A stretch of 64,000 bases of DNA, from positions 3,192,224-3,256,223 of the forward strand of contig VXAI01000021.1 of the NCBI GenBank assembly GCA_013399305.1, in the 5' to 3' direction. Of the stretch, positions 43,697-57,611 are shown piece by piece. Position numbers and translations under genes: made by a program. The notes under the pieces are model-generated. The model saw nothing but the letters and a program-made list of their open reading frames with translations, had not been told where the DNA came from and did no database searches. Numbering within the stretch: position 1 is the first letter of the stretch; each line of letters opens with the position of its first letter. Origin of the DNA: Rostratula benghalensis (lineage: Eukaryota > Chordata > Aves > Charadriiformes > Rostratulidae).

Positions 43697-43777
43697 GGTA
43701 TTAATCTGTCTGGAGGGCAGCGCCAACGTATCAGTGTGGCAAGAGCACTTTACCAGCAGACAAATGTTGTCTTCCTG
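43697..43777 (+). CDS. ABCC8: ABCC8 exon 21: NBD1 signature and Walker B
   Basis: 81 bp (27 codons), phase 0 at both ends, between CTCCAG and GTGAGT. It encodes [20 protein letters not shown] and QTNVVFL. LSGGQ is the ABC signature of NBD1, which completes the second ATP site with NBD2. VVFL starts the Walker B strand. Confidence 0.98.
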
Positions 43778-46203
43778 GTGAGTAGGTGCCCTTATGTTTA
43801 TGCTGGAAACAGAAGCAGGAGATGCAAGCATTTAGAGTATTTCATGGGTAACACATGGAACATTGTGCTCCACTGAGCTAAGCCAAATGTGCACTGTCTA
43901 TTTCATACCTATTGCTAGCTAACCTGCAGGTAAGAAGCATTTTGCAAGTGCTGCAGACAGACAGGTAGATATTAGGGTAAAAATTGAAATACTGGTGCTT
44001 CCCCTCGCAGTCTATTGAAATTCCCTTTGACCCTCGTGTTTATCTTTTGTGCTAAGAAGTTGAATAGCTTGAGCTATATTCATGAAAATCCTAAATTGTC
44101 TTAGGCCTAAAATTGATGTTGTCCTGTGTCTGGGATGTTTCCTTTCTGCAGTAAACTGAACTGTCTTCCCATCCTGAACTTCTTGTTGCATATCCTGTCC
44201 CAACTTAACAGACGTGCTATGGGAAAAGGAGTGAGAGTAGGCTCTAAAAAAAAGTAGGTGGGAAAACGGATGCATCCTACAAACTCACTAGTAGTGAGCC
44301 TGATGGTTTTCCAATTCAGGACTTCCTTCTTAAGCTCAGTTTTCAATGAGGTTTGAATCCAGCTGTTATGACAGCCAGACAATGAGTCACATGGGACTAG
44401 AAAAGCTGAGCACGTTCGAGGTCATCCGTAAAAGTCTGTGAGGTTACTTAGACCTTCCCGTGTAGTTAGGCTGATCAGTACATGCTTGCTTCATGGACAA
44501 GACATTTCCAGACAGTGAGCAGAATCCAGAAGGGTAAAGAGCAGTTGGGCCTTGTGCTGCAAATCGACACATCCAGTATTGGGCTATAACTTGTTTCGTC
44601 ACTTTTGTCCTTTTGTGCAAGACACTCAATAATCTCCTAGTAGTAGCAGGTTCTCTTATGGTTTGATAATGTAAAAGTGCCTACAAATAAACTTTTTTTC
44701 TTATTAATCTTTCAAAAATAATCAGGAATCTCGTATGTTAGTATTTGCAAGCACTCAGTTCTTTTAAGACTGATTTTGTAAACAAATGCTTATGAAACCT
44801 CTCTCACAGGTGTGCACCTCATATTCAATAAAATTTCATAACAGATGGGGAAAAAAGTCGTGATAATTCATTACATATTTTATTCTTAATTACTTACATT
44901 CATTCATTGATATTGATTTTGGGTTTGGGAGTGTTGGGGTTTTTTTTCCTTTGGACTAGACCTACAGCATAAACTAATTCCTTTTTTTTTTTTATGTCTT
45001 GTAATCACTGCGTGGTTATAACCATACATGGTGAGTGTCACCTTAATAAACAGCCTCACCTGACTCTGGAGTGTGGTGCCGTGTTCCGCTAAAGGGCATT
45101 TGCTGTTTGCAGGAGCTCAGCATTGCATGCAAGGTGGCTGGGTACAGACTCAGTGCTCAGAGGGATGTTTAGGATTGTGCCAGATCAGCCTATTTCAGAT
45201 ATTTTTGGTTTCGTAGAAACCAAAGTATTGTTGCATGAGAGCAACAATACTGCTGAAGTATCTAATGCAATCACAATATAAGTGGTTGCAAAATTGAAGG
45301 GAATAAAAGTTCAAAGGGACTTTCTAAAGCACTCACCTTTGTGTTTATACACCTCTCCCTAACTAACTGGTAGTAATGATGTCAGTCAGAAAGCAGAAAT
45401 AATTCAAATTCAACCCTACTTTATCAGCAAACATCTGGACAAATGAAACAAAAATTGATTTTTAAGAAATGCTGGGTTTAGTCTAATATAATAGTATGAG
45501 AAAATGTTACTGAGTACATCCTACAGCAAGTATCAGTAGTGCAAGCAGAAATAATAGATTTGTAATTTCATATGAATAGGATTAAGTAAGCAAGTCCCCC
45601 CAAAATATGGTACAGATTATCTTATGCTTAAATTAATTGCATATAATTAATTGATTCAATAATATAATCTAGGTTGTAAATCAAGCATGTGAGCAGCAGC
45701 ATCAAAATGATCAATATTTCTCCTTTTGTGATTCTTTGTCAATAGAGTTTTGATTTACGGATACAATAAAAATAAAAATTGGAAGGCAATTATATTAAAG
45801 AGATATAAAAAAGTGCTCTTTGTCACTGTCGGTGGAGCAGTTTGTGTAACACGTGCCAGAGACCTACATTGCTGGGTTGCCTTGAGCCTGATGGAAACAG
45901 TGTACTGCAGTTACGTGGGCTACGAAACACATGTGTTAGGAGAGGAGCAGTTCCCAAAAGGCCTCAGGAAATCCTAGCGTTTACACAGCTGGCATTACTG
46001 TGTGTCTCAGTAGTCATTGCAAAAAAAGACAATTCAAGCTTTCTTGTTATATAAATTAAGACAACTGTTCCTGATAATTTTGATACTCTGATGGCCTCCT
46101 TTGATCGTCTATATTGATCTAACTGGTTTTACTGAAGATCTGTCAGTTTCCTTAAATTCCATAAATGCTGGCTCCAAAAGCTGACCTCTTTTCTTCATGC
46201 CAG
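43778..46203 (+). other. ABCC8: Intron 21
   Basis: 2.4 kb with no mobile element recognised. It contains a T run (about 44982-44994) and the paired perfect hairpins at 45197-45263. Confidence 0.86.
45197..45263. repeat. Two adjacent perfect hairpins with short closing stem
   Basis: Hairpin 1: TTTGGTTTC and GAAACCAAA (9 bp) around GTA, 45204-45224. Hairpin 2: AGTATTGTTGC and GCAACAATACT (11 bp) around ATGAGA, 45224-45251. The flanks AGATAT (45197-45202) and GTATCT (45258-45263) can pair with one G-T, closing a three-way shape. I recognise no tRNA or known RNA family. Confidence 0.85.
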
Positions 46204-46341
46204 GATGATCCGTTTTCCGCACTGGATATCCACCTAAGTGACCATCTCATGCAAGAAGGGATCTTGAAAATGCTGCGGGAAGACAAGCGGACTGTTGTGC
46301 TAGTAACTCACAAGCTGCAGTACCTACCCCATGCTGACTGG
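46204..46341 (+). CDS. ABCC8: ABCC8 exon 22: NBD1 Walker B end, D-loop, H-loop
   Basis: 138 bp (46 codons), phase 0 at both ends, between CATGCCAG and GTAGGA. It encodes [20 protein letters not shown] and a stretch ending in [16 protein letters not shown]. Walker B is completed as [10 protein letters not shown]. The second Asp replaces the catalytic Glu, the known degenerate ATP site of ABCC NBD1. VTHK carries the switch His. Confidence 0.98.
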
Positions 46342-48743
46342 GTAGGAAAGCTCTTCCCATTTTTTCTCAGGAAGCAAGAATGTGACATGAATATGTCTTG
46401 CTGCAAACAAAGCTGTTGCTTCATCTTTCCACCAAGTGGTAGTTTAGTGAGAAGAAATATAGTAAAGACCTTTTTGAAATTTGCCAGCTAGTTCGGGGTT
46501 CTGTAATTTTGGGATTCCCACCTTAAAGCATCCTAAATAAGTTAAGCTTTCATTGAGCTGATACTTAATGCTCTTAAGAAAGCAGGCTGCATTTAAAATA
46601 TATTGAGTATCCAAAATCATTAGTTATATTGGCAAATTTTCTTTTTTTTCATCTCAAAACAGTGAAGTGTTTGAGTAACATATTTGCCTATGCCTGGGAT
46701 GTTACTAGGAATTTGTCTGTGCTGTCAAAGAAAAGGTGTTTCTATGGATATTGAGACACATGGAAATACAAGAAAAAAACCCAGTATTTCCTTGAAGTTA
46801 ATACTAGTACATTATGTACAAAAACATCTTTACCCTTTGTATGTTGGCAAAATTTTAAGAAATGTGTAGTATCCAATTGCTTTCTTAGGTTTCTTTGTTA
46901 TATTTTGCAGTTTACAGGGAAAAACGAAATCAATGTATGCTTTCTGTAGGAGTTTGCAATTGCAAATGTCAAAGACTAAGCAGGTCAAGTAAGATAAGGA
47001 GGTCCCATGTTTTGGATTTCTAAATTTTTATTATTTAGTTATTTGGTTCACGCTATCCTTGCACTTTCTACTACATTTATCCAGCTACAACATCCAAGGT
47101 CTTCTTGCCCACAAGGATTGATGACTGCAGTTATGCCTCCTAGCAGGATTTCTGTCTTGTTTGCAGCTTGCACAGACTACAGCAGCAGTTACTCTCTCAA
47201 GAAATAATCATATTTCAGCTGCTTTCTGTTCTTCATATTGTCTTGCTGTAGAATTGCACGTAGACATTAATCTTGTTCTGATCATGTTTTTGGTGGGCAG
47301 CATTTATCCTTTGTGGTGTCTGTTGTGACCGTGTCCCTCAGTTGTACATCTTTTAGAATTGCTACTGTTCTCAACACGGTGCTGGTTTTCTGGTTAGTAT
47401 CTCTCAGGAAACAGGAATCTTCTGCCTTCTTCCTCTCCCTATGAGGTTCCTCTCAGCTTCTTCTTTCTCAGTTGTTATATATTGGCATTTTGTTTAATGT
47501 GCACAGTATGATCTTTTCCATTTTCATATGAATGTCAGACCCATTTCTAGGTGTTTGTGTTTTATGAGATACTCTATGAAAATTATTTTTATTATCTTCT
47601 AATTGAGTTTCAGTAACTTTTTCTGAAATAGAATGTTCCAAACAGCCAGTAAGACAGGAAGGGTTTGTATTAATGAAGTTTATAATTTAAAAATATTTAT
47701 TAAAAAAGAGTTCTTTTTTATTCCCCAAGCACAGGTCTCATTAAGCCTTAGCAAGTCTTATCCAGCAGAGTGCAGCAGGAATACTTACTTTACTAAAGAA
47801 TTTTAAATAAAAATAGAATTCGAAGTATATCTGATGGCCCTCTTAAATCTTCTGAGCAGAAGAATTTAAGGTCCAACCCAATTACAGGTTTCCTGAATTC
47901 ATTGACCACAAAAAGGTCCTTTTTTGCTTAATTTTTTTCCTTTACCCTGGTGCAAATTCTTTGCAATAAGAGCAATAGATTATTTTCCATCTTCTCATCC
48001 CCCACCCCTGGAAATTTCTGAGTTTCTAGGGAGACAAAAAAATAAATGCTGCATTAACTATTTTCTAATGATGTCACGTGTTTGCAATCCACACGCCTCA
48101 TTTTCTAATTCTCCTTGTCAGATCTAAAGTGAAGGTAGTTACACTGTGTATATAATGTAGTTACACTGATATAAACCTGGAAATTACACCTGTCAGAGTT
48201 TGTCTTACTTTTTTTTTTTTCCCCCCCAAACCTTGTCCACTATTTATGCTGTTAAAAGCTTTAGGGATTCAAATTCCGTAGCTTTTCCTTATCAGGAAAT
48301 GATCTCAAACAGACGGTGGAGCCAGCATGTTCCTATCTAATTGCCTGGATGAGGGCAGACCATGCTGTGCCCAGTGTGTTGCTAAGAGCCTTTTCCCTTT
48401 AGGAGGTAAAAGAACTCTAAAATCTTATCTTCCTAATGACTCGTATTTAGGAAGAGTAATGCACTCTCATGTCTGTTGACAGGGACCCCATTCTTCTTTC
48501 TTATGTAAAAGCAGTCTTCCTTTCTGAAAGCCTGAAGTGTACAGGCAGTTTTTGTTTTAGCAGCACCTTGAATATGAGGGAAAGAGTCGAGAGTTAAATT
48601 CATTGTCTTTTAAAAAGACAGATTTGTTCACAGAATCACTTTTTTTTCAAGAAAAGAGAAAATTTGATCCAGACACAGCAACATAGCTTTAAAATGGAGA
48701 TACGTGGCTATTTATCTCACCGTTTGCCTTTCTAACTTTTTAG
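46342..48743 (+). other. ABCC8: Intron 22
   Basis: 2.4 kb of AT-rich sequence, with a T run passing into a C run near 48210-48227. No element was recognised. Confidence 0.85.
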
Positions 48744-48869
48744 ATAATTGCAATGAAAGATGGTAACATCCAGAGAGAAGGAACACTCAAGGACATTCAG
48801 AAGTCAGAGACTGAGCTCTTTGAACACTGGAAGACATTAATGAATCGACAAGACCAAGAGCTGGAGAAG
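48744..48869 (+). CDS. ABCC8: ABCC8 exon 23: end of NBD1
   Basis: 126 bp (42 codons), phase 0 at both ends, between CTTTTTAG and the weak donor GTTTTT. It encodes [20 protein letters not shown] and then [19 protein letters not shown]. The NRQDQELEK end is very strongly conserved in SUR proteins. Confidence 0.96.
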
Positions 48870-49579
48870 GTTTTTGATGGGCAGGGCAATCGACATATGC
48901 AAAAAAATTGACAGGTTTTTTTTTTTAAGGTTGAAAGCATTAGCAAGGATTGACATGCTGTGTGTGATTTCTAACTTAGTACCAATGTAGTATTACTATT
49001 ACCACACTTAGAGATCTATTAAGAGAAGTTTCTTCATCTGAACATCTCATGCTTCCTTTGTACTACTGTCTCTGACCCATTCTTGTTAGTGAAGTCCTAT
49101 CAAAATATTCTTTTCTAAGGAATGCTAAATTAGGCTATTTACGGGGGGGGAGGGAAAGAACATTGGTCATGTGCAATACTAACAACTGCTTCTATAAATA
49201 TGCCTTAATTTACTCATTGTATTGGGTGTAAGTTTTTCAGGTGTGCATATATCAAACTCTAAACCATTAACACATATTGTTTTTAATACTACAACACAGG
49301 AAGAATGAGATATTAATCTTAGTTCTCTTTAATTCAGGGGTATCTGTCCAAGATTCCAGGAGGGTTGGGACTGACAACCTGAAATTAATGTCAGACATCT
49401 GATTTATGTCCTTTGGTTTTACACAGAGGCAGCAAATCAATCACTTACAACTGCCTGCTGTAAAAATCTCACATTTCATTTTCTCTAATGTTCTGATTGG
49501 AAACAAGTTTTGTCACAGCTAGTATTTTTTTTTATTATTAATTCTCTGGTAGAACACACACAAACTGTCGCTTTTTTAG
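48870..49579 (+). other. ABCC8: Intron 23
   Basis: 710 bp. It has a weak GTTTTT donor followed by a long T run, a G-rich spot near 49143 and a TTTTTTAG acceptor. Confidence 0.88.
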
Positions 49580-49679
49580 GAGACTATTATTGAAAGCAAA
49601 ACTGTTTTGGAAAGATCAAATCTCCGGAGGACTATGTATTCCCGTGAAGCTCTGCTGAAAGATGATGAAGAGGATGAAG
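49580..49679 (+). CDS. ABCC8: ABCC8 exon 24: NBD1-TMD2 linker, acidic
   Basis: 100 bp, phase 0 in and phase 1 out, between TTTTTTAG and GTAAAA. It encodes ETIIESKTVLERSNLRRTMY then SREALLKDDEEDE. It is the start of the variable linker between NBD1 and TMD2 and ends in an acidic run, equivalent to the SUR ED domain that influences MgADP activation. Confidence 0.94.
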
Positions 49680-50293
49680 GTAAAAGGGCACCCTTTGAGC
49701 CCAGTACCACCACATTACTGTTTCACAGTTAAATGATTTTGGAATAAACTAGCATAACTAAAACTGGCAAGAGAATAATAATTTTTCATGTGGGTCATGA
49801 TTTGTACAAGTGCTGTTTCCATTGATTTTACCTCCAGACTACAATGATTTCAAGCATGCAGAAGTCACAGCTTCCTCTAAACTTTTGAGGGTCTTTTTCT
49901 TCTACTCGATCATGATTTGATAGCAAAAGAGGAATGATATTGAATAATTTATGCTGAGTGAGCTTCAGACCTGCCAATAGCTAAGTGCTCGTGTTGAAGG
50001 TTTTACCTAGGAAAAAATTGCAATAATTTTTATCAAGCCAGTACTTCTAAATTGCAAAAACATGTTTGAAGACATTGATTACCTAGTGCTCAGGTTTTTT
50101 GCATCTTTTTAGCACGTGTTACTAATAACATTAGCAGGTAAATACATGCATGCCTGAGCAGGCAATTTAACTTTAAAGCCACTCTTTACCCCTCATATGA
50201 TGACCTGTTTTGTAGCTGCCACTTGCCAGTCCCTGTGAAAGGTGAGTGTGAGTAAGTCAGAGTGGCTGTATTTTTTTTTCATGCTCCTTGCAG
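49680..50293 (+). other. ABCC8: Intron 24
   Basis: 614 bp, with nothing recognised. The acceptor is CTCCTTGCAG. Confidence 0.88.
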
Positions 50294-50541
50294 AAGAAGT
50301 AACAGAAAGTGATGATGAAGACAACTTGTCTTCAGTGCTGCATCAGAGAGCAAAGATGCCCTGGAGAGCCTGTGGCAAGTACCTCAGCGCAGCAGGAATC
50401 CTCCTTCTGCCACTGCTGGTCCTGTCCCAGCTGCTGAAGCACACAGTGATGGTGGCCATCGACTACTGCTTGGCGCGCTGGACCTCGGATGCCATTTCTG
50501 GGAAGACAGATCTAGACCCGAAAAACTGCTCTCGCTGTGAG
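50294..50541 (+). CDS. ABCC8: ABCC8 exon 25: acidic linker end, TM12
   Basis: 248 bp, phase 1 in and phase 0 out, between CTTGCAG and GTATGC. It encodes [20 protein letters not shown], then TM12 ([19 protein letters not shown]), [15 protein letters not shown] and an extracellular loop with DPKNCSRCE. The NCS sequon matches the human N1050 glycosylation site. The human and SUR2 sequences I recall have Trp where this has Cys (IDYCLARW). The exon is markedly GC-richer than its introns. Confidence 0.96.
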
Positions 50542-51540
50542 GTATGCAATACCTTATTCACCTTCTGTTTATGACTTATTCAATGCTAACCTCCCACTGT
50601 CAGCCTCTGCTCCAAGATCTGGACTAGATGATCTCTAGGGGTCGCTTCCAACTCTGACAATTCTATGATGACATGTTTTGTATGTGATGGGCTATTCTTC
50701 AAGTAATAGAACTTCTTCACAGAATTGTGAAGCCTAATGCATGTCCAGCTACACAGTGCAATAGAAATAGATTTATTGTATTTTCGTCATCCAGCTGATA
50801 GGCCTACACCTTGGTCGCCAAAGTAATTGTGATATCATAGCTCATTTTTCTTTTTCCTGCACTGTTGCATTCTCACTGCAAGTAGGGCTTTTCAGCTTTT
50901 GTAACACATGGAAAACACAGACTTTTGATATTTATTTTTTTTTATGGTGAGAATGCTTCTTTGCTTTATTTTTATGTGAATTACACATGGAATTGACCAC
51001 AGTGTTAATTAGCGGGGTATTCTGTATGTATATGGAAGTAGTGGAGGGATTTTTTCTGTATCAGCATTTCATGCCTAAAATAATCCATGTTAATGTTTGG
51101 GAGGTGCATGTATGATTTCACTGGAGTCATGCTTTCATCTCTAAAAGATGCAGTGTTGATACCAGGTTTTAATATTAAATTAGTATTTCAAAATAAAAAC
51201 TATTATATTCTATACCTGTTCAAAAAATAGACCCAAACAACAAAGCCATAATAAAAGCTTTGAAAATTTTTGAAGGTTTTTTCCTTCAGATGAAATTATC
51301 AAATATATAATTTCAGAATGTTTTATAGTATTCTGTTATTTTGAATTTCTGATTATTCTTATTTTGATGCAAACACTCCTCTCTCCAAAGCATAATAAAT
51401 TGTCGTTTAAGATGGTAAAAAATCATTGGCAGTTTAATTTAGGGAGGAAAAAGGATTTACTTCTTGTGTTTGTGTTTTTACAATAAATCTTAAACATAAT
51501 TTAGAGTGAATAATTTTGTTATGCTTTCTTTGTTTCTTAG
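50542..51540 (+). other. ABCC8: Intron 25
   Basis: 999 bp. It holds a short CR1 tail (50617-50671) only 75 bases past the exon 25 donor. The rest is AT-rich. Confidence 0.88.
50617..50671 (+). mobile_element. CR1 LINE, very short 3' end
   Basis: ATCTGGACTAGATGATCTCT followed by TTCCAACTCTGACAATTCTA is the plus-oriented CR1 3' end, including the ATTCTATGAT terminal unit. Only about 55 bases remain. Confidence 0.9.
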
Positions 51541-51701
51541 GATTTCAACCATTCTCCATATTCAAAAGTTTTCAGCATTCTCTGCTGTCTTGGAATTGTG
51601 TTATGTCTTGTCACATCAATAGCAGTGGAGTGGACTGGCTTGAAAGTCACCAAAAAGCTACACTCTGCTTTATTAAATAAAATTATTTTGGCTCCAATGA
51701 G
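51541..51701 (+). CDS. ABCC8: ABCC8 exon 26: TM13
   Basis: 161 bp, phase 0 in and phase 2 out, between GTTTCTTAG and GTATTT. It encodes [40 protein letters not shown] and [12 protein letters not shown]13 is followed by the cytoplasmic helix of TMD2. The start (DFNHSPYSK) differs from human and belongs to an extracellular loop. Confidence 0.96.
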
Positions 51702-52854
51702 GTATTTCTCTGATTATAATAAAAATTGTATTGTAGTCATTTTGTGTTTCTTACTTCAGGACAGTCTTCTAAGTACAGGTTGTATTAAGAAGTGGCTGTG
51801 AATCACATTTTTTAATGTGTTGTTGAAAATCACCAGGTATCAAACTACTGAGCAATTTTTTAAAATGGTACCCAGGCTACTGAGGATCCTAGACACTAGT
51901 TGAATGCCTCCCCTGCCAGACTGTGACTTTAGAGGTTTACTTGCATGTTTAATTTCTCTTTGCTGTTTTTAATTCAGGAAAAAGTACAATTAATGGTCAT
52001 ATATGTTGTGCAGTTCAATCATAGTGTGCATCTTAATCTTAATGACTGGAAATATTTACTGTCAGGCAGCGATTATTCCAGCCTGTGGAAGATAGCTTAG
52101 ACAAGTGTCATCGCAGGAATCATTAGATTACACTGGGATGCACAGATACCAGTAAAGGCCTTTGTTCTCCTGCGTAAGCTTGCTTTCTAGTGCACGAAAG
52201 GAAAACTGTAGCTTGATTCAATCCTCCAGCTGTTACAAAAATTAGGAAAAATACCTCATTTTTAAGCTAATTGTATTTGACCCAGGAATCATGGAGAAAT
52301 AATCTACAAGGAAAAACTCAGATTATTTTTTTTTTACTTTTTTTCAGGATAGAATTAGACTTCAGGCTCAACATGAGTTATGGAACAATTAACAATTACA
52401 GAGCAATAATGACATTTGCTTTTTGCATTTTGCAAATGTAAAGGAAAGATCTTTCAATTATTATTCCAGTGGTTGTTCTCAGTTACAATTAGCGTGCTTA
52501 GTTAGCATTTCTATTCCCAGAAAAATGCAAGTCATGCAATTTAACCTTGCTTGCATTTTCATTAATTGAAGAGGCCTCAAATTGCGGATATGAAGGGATA
52601 TTTTTTTAAAATTTAATAATGTAATTTGCACAACTTAGGCAGCAGAGGGAGCTGAGGACATGCTTCCTGCTGGTTTCAAGACTGCCATTTTATTGGAAAG
52701 CCCATGGCTATAGGGGAAAATGACAAACTTTACTGTGGTTGTAAATTTAGTTGCTTGTGTCTGTGATATAGTACCTAGCTTAAGAAAGACAAAAAAAAAA
52801 AACACCTGTTCTAGTATAGTATTGTCATCTTTCCCATTCCTTGTCTCATTTTAG
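51702..52854 (+). other. ABCC8: Intron 26
   Basis: 1.15 kb of AT-rich sequence with an A run at about 52789-52802. Nothing recognised. Confidence 0.87.
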
Positions 52855-52924
52855 GTTTTTTGAAACAACACCTCTAGGAAGTATATTGAACAGATTTTCA
52901 GCTGACTGCAATACCATTGACCAG
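52855..52924 (+). CDS. ABCC8: ABCC8 exon 27: TMD2 cytoplasmic loop
   Basis: 70 bp, phase 2 in and phase 0 out, between CATTTTAG and GTACTA. It encodes [20 protein letters not shown] and IDQ. This is the conserved TTPLG..LNRFS.D motif of ABCC coupling regions. SADCN is SUR1-like (SUR2 has SADTN as I recall). Confidence 0.97.
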
Positions 52925-54957
<2,033 letters not shown>

Positions 54958-55050
54958 GGATCTGCAGCAGCTGGATGACAGCACTCAGCTACCATTACTG
55001 TCCCATTTTTCAGAGACTGTTGAAGGTCTCACAACCATCCGTGCCTTCAG
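54958..55050 (+). CDS. ABCC8: ABCC8 exon 29: TMD2 coupling helix
   Basis: 93 bp, phase 2 at both ends, between CTCTCCAG and GTATAG. It encodes [20 protein letters not shown] and [10 protein letters not shown]. This is the long cytoplasmic segment of TMD2 that meets the NBDs, and it is almost identical to human SUR1. Confidence 0.97.
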
Positions 55051-57590
55051 GTATAGTTTAAGAAACACACATTACCTTGTTTTTGAGTGTCTATCTCTGA
55101 TTCTGTTCTTCAACTATGCAGTTATAAGTAATGGTTATTTGGATCACCTGGAAAATCCAGATTTCCCAAAACGCTGGTAAGGGGGAACTCCAAAACACTG
55201 AAGAACTTTAACCATTTTGCGTGTGAAGGAGTTACTGTAGGAAAACAAGCTAATGTGTGTCAGCTGCCCTGCAGTAACTCTCCATACACTTGCAAGCAGC
55301 CTGAAAAAATACTTGTGGGCAAATGTGATTTAAGAAGCTAAATTAGCTTGCAATTACCACAGCATGCAGTGTGGCAGGCTATGTGCTTGGACAGTTTCCA
55401 TGGAACAACTAATATGCACAAACTTGTTATGCCAGGGTAATTTGTGTCTGAGTTGATGTCCTGGAAAGATAAACTGTGCATGCTAGTGATTTCAGAGGAT
55501 ACAATAGCTCCCTAAGTTATTTTTTCAAGTTGCTAGCTGAAAATGCAGTTGTTTATACTGATTTTAAAAATACACAACTTGGAGACAGTCTTTCCTCATC
55601 TGTTTTGATTCACTTTTCTGTCCTCATAAGCTCATGGGAGAACAGCCCAGGAATACCTGATAACGTGCCTGGGTTGTTGTGTATCTGTGTTACAAAAATG
55701 GCAGTCACGCTGGTAGAGGTAGAGGTAAAACTACTCGTCAGCTTACCAGCTGTTTTCCCTGCATTAGTGCTGTTCTTGTCCTTTCCAGTTTGACCATTTG
55801 TCTTTCCCCATTTGATGCAAATGCAGTCAGCTGTCTCCCACACCCATCTCTAGGTGTCTACACATTTTGTCAGTTAATTATTACTGTTACCATTCTGTCT
55901 TTGAAATGGTAGTGCTTATTTCTTCTAACCTATAATGTTAATATTATAACGGCAGTAATGCACAAAGTTAGCTTTTCTTAAACTCTTCTAAATAAGGGTA
56001 TAAATTGCTCAATGAAAGAGCAATCAATTTAAAAGTTTATTTCTTTTTGACTGAAAGTAGCTTCCCAAAGAGTGGTAGAACAGCAGGGTATTTTCCATTA
56101 TTAATTACAGTTATTGCGTATTAAATTCATTATTCGTTAAGTGCCAACAGAGTTCTCTAGCTTGTAGCTATGCCTATGTTCAGATTTAAGGAAATTAATT
56201 TTCCCTTTCAACTGCTTTTCTCATTTATCCATGTATTCTTCCACTTCATCAAGAGGGTCTTTAGAGTGTTATGGCTATATATTTTCAGGTATCGATACAA
56301 TAAATAATATTTAATGCCATCTGGATAATATTTTCCAGTCATTTGGAGCATTCCCTCTTGATTCTTCCTGTCCCCTTGAAATGAATTCCTCTGTCAAAGT
56401 ATTGTGGTTGGTGTCTCCTTTTTCTTAAATCCTGTAGTAACTGCCGTGTGTCTGACCCAACAGCCCTATGCATTCAGTAAGTTCTCTATTCCATCTGCCT
56501 GCCAGCCTTCAGCATCAGCTGGTAACCTAGCTATTTTTAGGACCATGTAGCTTTTCAACAGCCTAACATATTAGCAGGAGTGGAGTTTAGACTTGCTAGC
56601 TTGAGCATCTCTAAAAATAACACTAACTCAGAAATCCAATCATTAAGTTAGGAGGTGCCTGTTGTTTCTGGAGTGTCCTTAACCTTATCCAACGCTCTGT
56701 CCTGTCCTTACTCAGAAAGCATAGGGAAAGAAATGTAGAAAAATCCAGGAGGAGATCAGAAAGACAGCTACTACTGCAGCTATAAATACACCTTCAGCAG
56801 ATGCCCTGGCCTGATTTATAGTTGGCACTTATATATCACCTGGCACTTCAGATGGTGCTGCTTCTAAATAATCTGTAAAATGTAAATGTGAAGGCTTCTG
56901 CAAAGACTGGTCTTTATGCTGAGAGATAATCTGGGGACACTTTCCAGTAAGAAATTCTGATGCATCCCCATTCCACATGCATATGCATAACTGACTCATG
57001 ATGCATACCTCACATATTCTAAAGCATATCTGCATCACATAATCCTCATAGTATAGAGATATGAAGGTTAAATGTGACTGAATTTGTTCTAGAAGCAGTG
57101 CAGCCATCCCTGTGTGGTAGGGCACCACGGGTAATTGCTCTTGAGGAAAGGCAGGGCTCACTAGCTCTGATACTGCGTGACGCTAATGGTTGCTTGCAGG
57201 TACAACCATTCTGGGCCATGCCAACACGCTCAGAGCCAGCACAGGCAGTTCTCCACTGCACACAGCAGACATATCTCTTACGTCTGAGCATGTGGCTATA
57301 TTGTGAACAGCTAAATTATTTCCACAAAGTGGCATTTCTTTTCTTCAAAAGCATAAATTATTTATGTAAAGTTGTAGTCTTATTATACTGTACTTAGCAG
57401 AAGGATTAAGATACTCTGCAATGAACAAATTTGACAACTTCTCTGACACACGTACTTCATACTTAAACAAAGCATTGTCATAACTTTCTCATATCAGTAT
57501 AAGGAGAGCTGAGTACATAAATAAGTAGTGCTTGTTGCACCCGTAACAGCTAAAGGATATAAATAGGGTGAAGTTTTATAGGGGAAGATT

Positions 57591-57611
57591 AGCAAGTTCG
57601 TTGAACTTGCT
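57591..57611. repeat. Perfect 9-bp hairpin, 3-base loop
   Basis: AGCAAGTTC and GAACTTGCT around GTT. Taken alone, one or two such hairpins are expected by chance in 64 kb. Confidence 0.8.

Noticed and set aside
45197..45263. tRNA gene at the paired hairpins
   Set aside because: Stem lengths, loops and the missing A and B box pattern do not fit a tRNA.
46342..46491. Exon 22 reading frame running on past its donor
   Set aside because: The frame stays open by chance into intron 22. Homology stops at HADW and resumes at IIAMKDG in exon 23 after a normal GTAGGA donor.
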